Origin: DATBIO01 sp036556965
GTDB taxonomy: Bacteria > Acidobacteriota > Vicinamibacteria > Fen-336
DNA length: 13,347 nucleotides
Direction: 5' to 3'
Assembly (NCBI GenBank): GCA_036556965.1
Contig: DATBIO010000050.1
Coordinates: 1-13,347, forward strand
The first letter of the stretch is position 1. Each line of letters opens with the position of its first letter. The position numbers and the translations under genes were made by a program. The notes under the pieces were generated by a model. That model was given only the letters and a program-made list of their open reading frames with translations. It was not told the origin of the DNA and ran no database searches. Positions 1 to 7,610 of the stretch are shown piece after piece.

Positions 1-1
1 C

Positions 2-1528
2 CTCCTGCTGGCGGCGGCGGCGCTGCTGCCCTTCCTCGACCAGGCCTACACCGTGGACGACCCCTACTCGCTGTGGATGGCGGAGCAGATCCTGCGCGAG
101 CCCCTGCGCCCGGGAGCGGTGGAGGTCACCTGGTTCGAGGAGAGCGAGCGCCTCACCGCGCTGGTGGTGCCCCTGGGCGCCTACCTGCTCGTCCCCGCGG
201 CGTGGCTCGGCGCGCCCGAGTGGGCGTCGCACCTCACGTGGCTCCTGCTCCTCGGCGTGGCCGTGGTGGCGACCGTCTCCCTCGGGCTGCGCCTGGGGCT
301 GGGGGCGCCGGGCGCGCGCGGAGCCGGCCTCATGGTGGCCGCCGCCCCCGCGGTCCTGGCCATGGCCAGCACGAGCATGCCGGACGTGCCCGCCCTGGCC
401 CTGGCCGCGGCGGGCATGGACCGCGTCTACGCCTTCCGCGCGCGGGGGCGCGCGCGCGACGGGCTCCTGGCCATGGCGGCCCTGGGCGGCGCCGCGCTCT
501 GCCGATCCCACGCCGTGCTCCTCGTCCCCGTCGCGCTGCTGGCGCTCTGGCCCGCGGCGCGGACGCCGCCGCGCGCGGCGCTGGGGCGGCTGTGGCCGGC
601 GCTGGGCGCGGGTCCGCTGCTCGCCCTGGCGCTCCTGGTCCTGCGCGATCCCGAGTCCGCAGGGGTGGGGGAGATGGCGGCGCGGTTCGTGGTCTGGGAC
701 GAGCGGAACGCGCTCTCCTGGCTCGGCCACCTCGCCCTGTCCATGCCTTTCACCCTGCCCTGGCTGGCCGCGCGCTTCCCGCGGCTGCCGTGGTGGACGG
801 CCGCTCCCGGCGCGCTCTTCGCGGCCTGGCAGCTCGCGCGCGTGGGGCAGCTGGCCGCGGCCGCCTTCATGGTCCCCGTGGTGGCGGCCACGGTGGTGGC
901 GGGCGTGGACGCGCTGCGCGTCGCCCTGCGCGCGCGGGACCGCGACGGGCTGGTGCTGTGCGCCTGGCTCCTGCTGCCGCTGCCGGTGGTCGCCTACATG
1001 CACCTCGCCCCCAAGTACCTCGTGCCCTGCGCGCCCGCGGTGGCCCTCCTGGTGGCGCGCGCCCTGGAAGCGGCCGGCTCGCGGCGAGCGCGCGCCGTCC
1101 GCCTGGCCACGGCGGCGTCGGGCACGGCGCTGGCCCTGCTCATCGTGGCCGCGGACGCCCGCGCGGCGGGGCTGGGCCGGCGGGCGGCGGCGGAGCTCAT
1201 CGCCCCGCGGGCGCGGGGAGGACAGCGGGTCTGGTTCGCCGGCCACTGGGGCTTCCACTGGTACGCCGAGCGCGCGGGCGCCTTTCCCCTCTCCGCGCGG
1301 ACGCGGCCGGGCCCCGGCGACGCGGTGGTGGGCGCGCCCCACCTCCCCGGCGCCCACTTCGCCGCCCGCCTTCCGCGCAAGCGCCTGGTGGGGCTCCTGC
1401 GCGACGCGGCGCCGGGCGGGCGGGTGATGGGGGCGGGCGCCGGGTTCTACTCGAACGCGTGGGGGTACCTGCCCTGGGCCTGGTCGCGCGACGAGGGCGC
1501 GCGCTTCGAGCTGTGGGAGGTCTACTGA
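2..1528 (+). CDS. GT-C / ArnT-like membrane glycosyltransferase, 5'-truncated
   Basis: The reading frame is open from base 2, so the gene starts upstream of the window; the GTG at 53 is internal. The visible protein begins in a hydrophobic helix followed by the acidic motif TVDDPY. This matches the catalytic acidic residue after the first membrane helix in GT-C enzymes of the PMT/ArnT (GT39, GT83) type, which move sugars from polyprenyl-phosphate carriers on the outer face of the inner membrane. A second loop carries STSMPDVPAL, also typical of the superfamily. Many Ala/Leu/Val-rich helices follow, then a soluble C-terminal part with a GHWGFHWYAERAG segment near base 1240. The stop at 1526-1528 is clear. 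Sugar donor and acceptor cannot be told from sequence. The superfamily is fairly sure; catalytic activity is inferred. Confidence 0.8.
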   Translation, partial: LLLAAAALLPFLDQAYTVDDPYSLWMAEQILREPLRPGAVEVTWFEESERLTALVVPLGAYLLVPAAWLGAPEWASHLTWLLLLGVAVVATVSLGLRLGLGAPGARGAGLMVAAAPAVLAMASTSMPDVPALALAAAGMDRVYAFRARGRARDGLLAMAALGGAALCRSHAVLLVPVALLALWPAARTPPRAALGRLWPALGAGPLLALALLVLRDPESAGVGEMAARFVVWDERNALSWLGHLALSMPFTLPWLAARFPRLPWWTAAPGALFAAWQLARVGQLAAAAFMVPVVAATVVAGVDALRVALRARDRDGLVLCAWLLLPLPVVAYMHLAPKYLVPCAPAVALLVARALEAAGSRRARAVRLATAASGTALALLIVAADARAAGLGRRAAAELIAPRARGGQRVWFAGHWGFHWYAERAGAFPLSARTRPGPGDAVVGAPHLPGAHFAARLPRKRLVGLLRDAAPGGRVMGAGAGFYSNAWGYLPWAWSRDEGARFELWEVY

Positions 1529-1550
1529 GCGGCGCCCGCGCACGGGTTGG

Positions 1551-1570
1551 TAGAATGCGGTGTCTGGAGG
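1551..1570 (+). promoter_or_regulatory. Possible -10 box and Shine-Dalgarno before the hydro-lyase gene
   Basis: In the 55-bp gap after the first GT-C gene, TAGAAT (1551-1556) resembles a sigma-70 -10 hexamer and is conspicuous in such GC-rich DNA. No convincing -35 lies 16-18 bp upstream. GGAGG at 1566-1570 is a Shine-Dalgarno candidate 13 nt before the ATG at 1584, which is rather far. A transcript starting near 1563 would include this site and make 1584 the first usable start, favouring it over the in-frame GTG at 1560. Read-through from the upstream gene is equally possible. Confidence 0.35.
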
Positions 1571-1583
1571 CCGCGACCACCCG

Positions 1584-3578
1584 ATGAGACCTTCCCCCCT
1601 CGTGCGCCTCACCCCCGGCAAGCGCGTCTTCTTCCTCACCCGGGACCCCGAGCTCATCCGCCGCCAGCTGCGCGGCGAGCTTGACCTGCGCATGGAGGAC
1701 CTGCGCGTCGAAGACCTCATGGACGACGTGAACACCGACGCCATGACCCCGGCCTGGGCCTGCTTCGACTACGAGCCAGAGAAGATCGCGCGCAACGCCT
1801 ACGCCGGGATCACCATCGACGGCGAGCGCCTCTTCCCGGAGGGCGCGCTCATGGAGGGCGGCTTCGAGGTCGTGGTCTCCGGCTACCGCAAGGGCGTGGG
1901 CTCCTCGCGGGAGACGGCGGTGCAGGCGGAGAAGTGGTCGGGCATCCGCATCGCGGTGGCCGCCTCCTTCGCTCCCATCCACGCCCGCAACAACATCGCC
2001 CAGGGCGTGCTCATGACCGACCACGCGGTGCTGCGCCGGCTGCAGGCGGGGGAGGCCGTGCCCCTGGCCGAGTTCACCGCCGGCCACGACGCCATCACCC
2101 GCGCCATCATCGAGCACGGCGGCCTCTTCCCCTTCACCAAGGCCTACGCCCGCGGGGAGGTCGCGCTGCCGCGGCCGGCGGGAGCTCCGCGCCCCATGAC
2201 GGTGGCGGAGAAGATCCTGGCCCGCCACGCGGTGGGGCTGGAGGCGCCGGTGTACCTCGCTCCCGGGGACGCGGTGGCGGTGCGCGTGGACGGGGGGTAC
2301 TCGCACGAGTTCACCACCGCCCAGGTCGACTACTTCCTGGCCCGGGAATACGGGCCGGGCTACCGCCTGGCCAACCCGGGCAAGTTCGCCGTCTTCGAGG
2401 ACCACCTGATCTACGCGGACGGCGTGGCCCGCATGGCCCCCTTCGCCCCCAAGATCGAGGCTCTGCGCGAGGCCCAGCGCGCCTTCCAGCGGAGCACGGG
2501 GGTGCTCGACTTCTCCGCGCGCGGCGGCGTGTCCCCTGGCATCTGCCACACGGTGGCGCGCGAGCAGATGATCGAGCCGGGCGAGCTGATCCAGGCCACC
2601 GACAGCCACACCACCATGGGCGGGGCGCTGGGCGCCCTGGCCCACGGCGTGGGCGCCACCGAGTACGCCGCCATCGCCGTCTCCGGCCTCACCTTCGTGG
2701 AGGTGCCGGAGTCGATCCGCTTCGAGCTGGTGGGTCGCCTGCCCGCGGGCGTCACCGCCAAGGACGTGATGCTGCACATCCTCGCCCACCACGCGCGGCG
2801 CCAGGAGACGCTGGACCGTGTCATGGAGTTCGGGGGAGAGGGGCTGCGCCACCTCTCCCCGGACGAGGAGGCCGTGCTCTGCAACATGGCCACGGAGTGC
2901 TCGGCCAAGGCGGGGGTGGTGGAGGTGGACGAGGAGGCCCTGGACTGGATCGTCCAGCGCCGGCCCGGCGCGGACCGCGAGCGCCTGCGTGCGCAGGTGG
3001 TGCGGCCCGATCCCGGCGCCCGCTACCACGGGGGCGTGCACGTCATCGACCTCTCCGCCCTGCGGCCCATGGTGGCCACGCCGGGCGACCCCGCCCTGGG
3101 CGTGCCTTCCGACCCCACCAACGGCGCCCTCATCGCGGACATCGGCGAGGTGCCCATCCAGATCGCCTACGGCGGATCGTGCACGGCGGGCAAGGAGGAC
3201 GACCTCGACCAGTACGCGCAGGTCATGACGGAGGCCCTGCGCGCGGGGCGGCGGGTGAAGGAGGGCGTGGACTTCTTCATCCAGTTCGGCTCCCAGGCCG
3301 TCGAGGAGTACGCGCGCGGCAAGGGCTACGTGGACGTCTTCGAGAAGACGGGCGTGCGCGTCATCCACCCCGGCTGCGGGGCCTGCATCGGCTGCGGTCC
3401 GGGGGTCTCCACCGCGCGCGACCAGGTCACCGTCTCCGCCATCAACCGCAACTACCAGAACCGGTCCGGCCCCGGCCGCCTCTACCTGGCCTCGCCCCTC
3501 TCGGTGGCCGCCTCCGCGGTGGAGGGACGCATCGTCGCCTACCGCGAGGGCATGTTCGCGGGCAAGGCCGTCCATTAG
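1584..3578 (+). CDS. Aconitase-superfamily hydro-lyase with swivel domain first (permuted order)
   Basis: This is a 664-residue [4Fe-4S] dehydratase of the aconitase / isopropylmalate isomerase superfamily. Residues ~35-185 form the swivel (LeuD-like) domain, with DDVNTDAMTPA (47-57) and GSSRE (106-110); R109 matches the substrate-binding Arg of that motif. From ~205 (MTVAEKILARHAVG, the usual LeuC N-terminus) the catalytic domain follows: CHT (321-323), DSHTTM (340-345), the cluster-region Cys C533, C598 and C601, and NRNYQNR (621-627) carrying the substrate Asn/Arg residues. Ordinary aconitase has the swivel last; AcnB has it before the catalytic part but with an N-terminal HEAT domain that is absent here. 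GSCTAGK replaces the common GSCTN motif, and C604 is an extra Cys. The substrate could be citrate, isopropylmalate, homocitrate or another. The ATG at 1584 is preferred to GTG 1560. The stop overlaps the likely start of the next gene. Confidence 0.88.
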   Translation: MRPSPLVRLTPGKRVFFLTRDPELIRRQLRGELDLRMEDLRVEDLMDDVNTDAMTPAWACFDYEPEKIARNAYAGITIDGERLFPEGALMEGGFEVVVSGYRKGVGSSRETAVQAEKWSGIRIAVAASFAPIHARNNIAQGVLMTDHAVLRRLQAGEAVPLAEFTAGHDAITRAIIEHGGLFPFTKAYARGEVALPRPAGAPRPMTVAEKILARHAVGLEAPVYLAPGDAVAVRVDGGYSHEFTTAQVDYFLAREYGPGYRLANPGKFAVFEDHLIYADGVARMAPFAPKIEALREAQRAFQRSTGVLDFSARGGVSPGICHTVAREQMIEPGELIQATDSHTTMGGALGALAHGVGATEYAAIAVSGLTFVEVPESIRFELVGRLPAGVTAKDVMLHILAHHARRQETLDRVMEFGGEGLRHLSPDEEAVLCNMATECSAKAGVVEVDEEALDWIVQRRPGADRERLRAQVVRPDPGARYHGGVHVIDLSALRPMVATPGDPALGVPSDPTNGALIADIGEVPIQIAYGGSCTAGKEDDLDQYAQVMTEALRAGRRVKEGVDFFIQFGSQAVEEYARGKGYVDVFEKTGVRVIHPGCGACIGCGPGVSTARDQVTVSAINRNYQNRSGPGRLYLASPLSVAASAVEGRIVAYREGMFAGKAVH

Positions 3579-5070
3579 CGCGAGGGCGGCGAGGCTCCTG
3601 GTCCTCGCCCTGGGCGCGGCCCTGCGCGCCTTCGCCGTGGCGCGCGCCCGCTTCCACCTCGACGAGTCCACGTCCTGGCAGGCGGCCCTGGACATCGTGG
3701 AGGGCCGGCGGTTCCCCGCCCTGGGCCCCAGCATCAGCGGCACCGAGGCCTCGGTGCCGGGCCCGCTCTTCTATTACGTGATGGCGCTGCCCCAGGCCCT
3801 CACGCGCGACCCCCTGGCCGGCGGCGCGTTCGTGGCCGCGCTGGGGCTGGGCGCGGCCTTCGCCCTGAGCGAGGCGGTGCGGAGGGCGTGGGGCGAGCGC
3901 GCGGGCCTCCTCTTCCTCTGCTGCGCCGCGCTGCTGCCCTGGCCGGTGGTCCTGGGCGATCGCATCTGGTCCGCCAACCTGCTCTTCCCGGCGTCCGCCG
4001 CCGCCCTGTGCTGCCTCCTGCGCCTGGTGGAGCGGCCAAGCCGCCCGGCCGCGGGCCTCCTCGCCTTCCTCCTCGTGGCCGGCTTCCAGGTCCACCTGAC
4101 CTGGCTCCACCTCTGGGTGCTGACGCTGGCGGCCGTGGCCGTGCTCCGGCCGCGCCTGCCCCGCGCCGCCCTGGCGGCGGGGGCCGCCGCGGGGCTGCTC
4201 TGCTACGTGCCGTACCTCGTCCTGGAAGCGCGGGACGGGTTCCGCAACACGCGGCGGCTGCTGGGGCCGGCGCCCGGGACCTGGCCCTGGAGCGCGCTGC
4301 CGGAGCAGATGGCGGACTTCCTGGGCCTGGCCACCACCGACGTCAGCTACCTGGTGGGGCAGGGTTACTGGTCCGGCTTCCACCGTCTCGCCTTCTGGGC
4401 GGAGGGAGGCCGCGCGGCGACCACTGCCTTCTTCGACGGCGCGGCCGCCCTGGGGTGGCTGGCTTTCGCCTCGAGCTGGGGACTCTGCCTGGCCGGCGCC
4501 CTGCTGCTGGCCCGGCGCGGGCGGCGCGATGCCGGCAGCGCCGGCGCGCGCGCGCTGGTGCTCGCTTTCGTGACGGCGCCGCTGGCCGTGGTGCTCGTGT
4601 TCGCCCTGACCCGGAAGGCCGGTTACGCGCACTACGTGGCGGCGCTGGGGCCCGTGGCCCTGCTCGCGCCCACCGCCGCGCTCGAGCGCCTGGCGCGATC
4701 GGCGCGCGGGGCGTGGGCGGCCGCGCTCTGCGTGGCCGCCTTGACCGGAGGCTCGTGGCTCTCCCTCGCCGGGCACTACCGCGTGGACGGCATCCACTCC
4801 CTGCGCGTGCAGAAGCCGGCGGTGGACTTCGTCCTCGCCCGCAGCGGTGGCCGCCCCTTCGTCCTCGCCCTGCCCTTTCCGCACGGGCACGCGGCCAGCT
4901 ACGGCGCGCTGGCGCGCCGCTGGCGCCAGGCCCCGTGGCGCGCGGCGCCGCAGGCCGACCAGGCCTTCACCGTGCTTCCCTCCCCGGGCCCGCTGCTCCC
5001 GGCGCGGGCGGGCACCGTGGCCGAGGTGCTGGAGCTGGACGACCCCGCCGTCGTCCACACGCGGCGCTGA
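3574..5070 (+). CDS. GT-C / ArnT-like membrane glycosyltransferase with non-canonical start
   Basis: This multispanning membrane protein has the acidic motif FHLDES after its first helix, then a GTEASVPGPLFYY loop, many Leu/Ala/Val helices and a short soluble C-terminus, all typical of GT39/ArnT-type polyprenyl-phosphate sugar transferases. The only ATG, GTG or TTG in the open frame is GTG 3637, which would remove the first membrane helix. The frame upstream encodes RLLVLALGAALRAFAVARA, which lines up with helix 1 of the neighbouring GT-C gene (shared LR, then HxDE). ATT at 3574, overlapping the upstream TAG as ATTAG, gives the matching length; CTG 3598, with GAGG 3 nt before it, is the alternative. 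I therefore extend to 3574. If only canonical starts are accepted, the gene is 3637-5070. The function class is fairly sure, the start is not. It is probably co-transcribed with its neighbours. Confidence 0.75.
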   Translation: MSARAARLLVLALGAALRAFAVARARFHLDESTSWQAALDIVEGRRFPALGPSISGTEASVPGPLFYYVMALPQALTRDPLAGGAFVAALGLGAAFALSEAVRRAWGERAGLLFLCCAALLPWPVVLGDRIWSANLLFPASAAALCCLLRLVERPSRPAAGLLAFLLVAGFQVHLTWLHLWVLTLAAVAVLRPRLPRAALAAGAAAGLLCYVPYLVLEARDGFRNTRRLLGPAPGTWPWSALPEQMADFLGLATTDVSYLVGQGYWSGFHRLAFWAEGGRAATTAFFDGAAALGWLAFASSWGLCLAGALLLARRGRRDAGSAGARALVLAFVTAPLAVVLVFALTRKAGYAHYVAALGPVALLAPTAALERLARSARGAWAAALCVAALTGGSWLSLAGHYRVDGIHSLRVQKPAVDFVLARSGGRPFVLALPFPHGHAASYGALARRWRQAPWRAAPQADQAFTVLPSPGPLLPARAGTVAEVLELDDPAVVHTRR

Positions 5071-5074
5071 GCGC

Positions 5075-6619
5075 GTGCGGGCCGCCACCGCCGACCGCCT
5101 CTTCGCGCTCTTCTTCGTGGCCACCGCCGGCCTGCGCCTGACCCTCGCCGCCACCACGCAGGCGCCCCTGCACGGCGACGAGGCCACCGTCGGCATCATG
5201 GCCCTCCGGCTGCTCGAGCGCGGGGAATGGCCGCTCACCGCCCTCAACGCGCCCTACAACGGGGGGGCGGCGCTGCTGGCCTGGCTGGGGGCGGCGGTGC
5301 TGGGCGTGACGGGACCGTCGGAGGCGGCGCTGACCACGGTGGGCGCCGTCGTGAGCCTGGTCTCGCTGCTCGTGGTCCATCGCCTGGTGCGGACGGCGTG
5401 CGGCGCCCCCGCCGCCCTGTGCGCGGCGGTGGTCTACGGCACCACGGCCAGCCTCCTGCGCTGGAGCTTCGACGTCCGCGGCGGCTACCTCGAGGGCCAG
5501 CTCGTGGCCGCCCTCGTCTTCCTCGCGCTGCCCGGCGTGCGGCGCCGCCCCCGGTGGCCGGCGGAGCTGGGCGTGGCCGCCCTCTGCGGGTTCGGGTACT
5601 ACCTCCTGCCCGCGTTCGCGGCGGTGGCCGTGGTGGCGCTGGCCTTCCTGGCCCGCCGGCACGGCGCGCGCGCGGCGCTGCGCGCTCCGGCGTGGGTCGC
5701 CGCCTTCGCCCTGGGCGCGCTGCCGGCGTGGTTCGCGCAGGCCCCGGCACCGCCGTCCGGGCTGCGTCCCCTGTCCGGCGTGCCGCGCGCCTTCTGGGCG
5801 ACGCTGACGCGCTGGCTGCCGAGCGCGCAGGCGCCGGACAACCTGTACGGCAACCCGGCGATCGCGGTGGCGCCCAACCTCCTCGAGACCGCGTTCTTCG
5901 CCCTGGCCCTGGGTGCGCTGGCCGTGTGGGGCCGGCGCCCGCGCGGCCCCGGCGAGGGCGCGCCGCCGCTCACGGCCCTGCTCGGCGCCCACGTCGGCGT
6001 GTTCCTGGTCCTCTTCGCCCTCCACCCGGATGCGGGGAGCAGCGCGCGCTATCTCCTCTTCCTGGAGCCGAGCCTGTCCATCCTGGCCGGCCTGGGCGTC
6101 CACGCGGCGCTGCGCCGGGGCGGCGCCGCCTCCACCGCCGCGGCGGCGCTGCTGGCGGTGACGCTGGCCGACCGGGCCCGCGAGGCGGCGCGGGTGGCGC
6201 GGGACGAGACCATCCACGGCATCTCCGGCCGCGGCGCCCCGGGGACGGCGCCCGCCGTCCTGGCCGCCCTCGAGGGCGCGGGCATACGGCACGCCATGAT
6301 CGAGGACTGGGACGTGCGCTGGCGCGTGGCGTTCCTCTCGGGGGACCGCGCGCAGACCCACCACTTCTCCCGGCGCTGGTTCCGCGAGCCGCCGGAGCCG
6401 GTGCGCGCGCAGCCACGCTTCGGGATCGTGGTGGCGGCGGAGGGCGGCACGGAGGACTGGCTGCGCCCGGAGCTCGAGGCGCGCGGCGTGGCCCGGGTGC
6501 GGGCGGGGGAGATGGCGCTCTACGTCTGCGAGGCGGCGGCCCGCTGCGGCGAGCCGCCGGCGCTCACGGCGGCGTCAGCCAGCGCGGAAAGAGAAGGTCG
6601 AAGGCCGAGCCCACGGTGA
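5075..6619 (+). CDS. GT-C / ArnT-like membrane glycosyltransferase
   Basis: This 514-residue protein starts at a GTG 4 nt after the previous stop, giving a first membrane helix (RLFALFFVATAGLRLTLA) and then PLHGDEAT, the acidic GT-C motif. A longer in-frame extension to 4847 would lie inside the previous gene and is rejected. Further hydrophobic segments follow to about residue 370; the last ~140 residues are soluble and carry EDWDVRWRVAFLSGDRAQ. The family transfers sugars from lipid carriers on the periplasmic side of the inner membrane, to lipid A, O-antigen, glycolipid or protein; which one cannot be said here. The Shine-Dalgarno site is weak, consistent with translational coupling to the preceding GT-C gene. 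The last 56 bp overlap the end of the opposite-strand lipoprotein gene. Confidence 0.8.
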   Translation: MRAATADRLFALFFVATAGLRLTLAATTQAPLHGDEATVGIMALRLLERGEWPLTALNAPYNGGAALLAWLGAAVLGVTGPSEAALTTVGAVVSLVSLLVVHRLVRTACGAPAALCAAVVYGTTASLLRWSFDVRGGYLEGQLVAALVFLALPGVRRRPRWPAELGVAALCGFGYYLLPAFAAVAVVALAFLARRHGARAALRAPAWVAAFALGALPAWFAQAPAPPSGLRPLSGVPRAFWATLTRWLPSAQAPDNLYGNPAIAVAPNLLETAFFALALGALAVWGRRPRGPGEGAPPLTALLGAHVGVFLVLFALHPDAGSSARYLLFLEPSLSILAGLGVHAALRRGGAASTAAAALLAVTLADRAREAARVARDETIHGISGRGAPGTAPAVLAALEGAGIRHAMIEDWDVRWRVAFLSGDRAQTHHFSRRWFREPPEPVRAQPRFGIVVAAEGGTEDWLRPELEARGVARVRAGEMALYVCEAAARCGEPPALTAASASAEREGRRPSPR

Positions 6620-7607
6620 CGGGCACGCTCCGGCCGGAGCCGTCGGGCTGCACGACGACCAGCCGGGAGGCGCCGGCGGCGAGGTCGACCTCGTTGAAGA
6701 CGATGCCCTGCGGGCCCCAGTCGGGCGCCCCGCGGAACTGCGGACCCGACGCGATGAGGGTGAGGCCGGTGCCGTCGATGCGCACGGTCATGAGGTCCCA
6801 GTACCCGAGCCGCCCGTCCCCCAGCTCGGCGAGGCGGCGGAACGCCACCGACCGCCCGTCCGGGGAGTAGTCGGGGTCGGCGTCGGAGCCGACGAGGTAC
6901 GGCGTGCCGGGGAGGGGCGCGCTGCCCGGCCCCCCCGCCGTCACCCGGATCTGGGAGAGCGTGGTCTGGAAGATGAAGACCTGGCCCTTGCCCGTGGCGT
7001 CGATCCGCTCGAAGACCGCCACCTGGCCGGTGGGGTCGATGCGCGGCCGCCGCTCGCGGACGGCCGGGCTGAGGGTGAGGTTGCGCCGGTTCTGCCCGTT
7101 GGGGTCCATGACCCAGAGGTCGTCCACCGCGCCCTCGCCTGCGCCGCTGTAGACGATGACGTCCCCCGTCGCCGCCCAGTCCACGCCGCTCGCGCGCGCG
7201 TCGCTCAGGACGCCGGACTCCACGCGCCGCTCGAGGTCGGCGTAGAAGAGGGCCGCCCCGTCGTCCGCGCCCACGGTGTCGTCGTTGTTGGCGTCCACCA
7301 CCCGCCGCATCATCATCCGCTCCCGGTCGGTGGCGGGGGCCGCCTCCAGGGTGTCGCAGAGCGGCGTGCAGCTGGTCAGGCGGGTGAGCGAGGAGCCGTC
7401 GTCGGCCACCGCGAACAGCTCGTGCAGCGCCCCCGGCTGCGTCTCCTGCGTGTTGCCCGCGAAGACGATGTCGGCGCCGGGAGGCAGGCTGGCCGGGCGC
7501 CCGGAGGGCTCGAACGGGTTGTCGTACTCGCCGCTGCACGCGGGAAGCGCCGCGAGCAGCAGCAACGCGGCGCACGCGCGGCGGAGCGTAGGCGCGGACC
7601 GCAGCAC
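6564..7607 (-). CDS. PD40 / TolB-like beta-propeller lipoprotein with dockerin-like calcium loop
   Basis: The 347-residue product begins at a GTG with a basic n-region, a Leu/Ala core and the lipobox LPAC (21-24), so it should be lipidated on C24 and exported. The mature part has WD40/PD40-like blades: DDLWVMDPNGQNRRNLT (~162-178), DPDYSPDGRSVAFRR (~244-258) and GAPDWGPQGIVF (~293-304). Such repeats build TolB-type propellers that usually bind proteins. Residues 105-116 (DANNDDTVGADD) match a dockerin or EF-hand loop, with D1, N3, D5, T7, G9 and D12 positions filled. C80 and C84 could form a disulfide. No enzyme motif is visible, so the role is unknown; a surface or periplasmic binding function is inferred. 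It is convergent and overlapping with the GT-C gene downstream, and divergent from the thiolase gene. Confidence 0.8.
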   Translation of the reverse strand: MLRSAPTLRRACAALLLLAALPACSGEYDNPFEPSGRPASLPPGADIVFAGNTQETQPGALHELFAVADDGSSLTRLTSCTPLCDTLEAAPATDRERMMMRRVVDANNDDTVGADDGAALFYADLERRVESGVLSDARASGVDWAATGDVIVYSGAGEGAVDDLWVMDPNGQNRRNLTLSPAVRERRPRIDPTGQVAVFERIDATGKGQVFIFQTTLSQIRVTAGGPGSAPLPGTPYLVGSDADPDYSPDGRSVAFRRLAELGDGRLGYWDLMTVRIDGTGLTLIASGPQFRGAPDWGPQGIVFNEVDLAAGASRLVVVQPDGSGRSVPVTVGSAFDLLFPRWLTPP

Positions 7608-7610
7608 GCG

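Noticed and set aside
1197..3743. An 848-codon open frame on the - strand across the hydro-lyase gene
   Set aside because: It is antisense to a gene with clear catalytic motifs. The translation is an His/Gly/Arg/Ala-rich composition with no recognisable domain, as expected from the complement of GC3-rich codons.
4847..5074. N-terminal extension of the third GT-C gene into the second
   Set aside because: The added residues are an Arg/Pro-rich shadow of the upstream gene; GTG 5075 gives a proper first membrane helix.
3442..5247. A 601-codon open frame on the - strand across the second GT-C gene
   Set aside because: Composition is Arg/Gly/Gln/Ala-rich and low in hydrophobic residues. It is a shadow of the + strand membrane protein gene and spans its gene boundaries.
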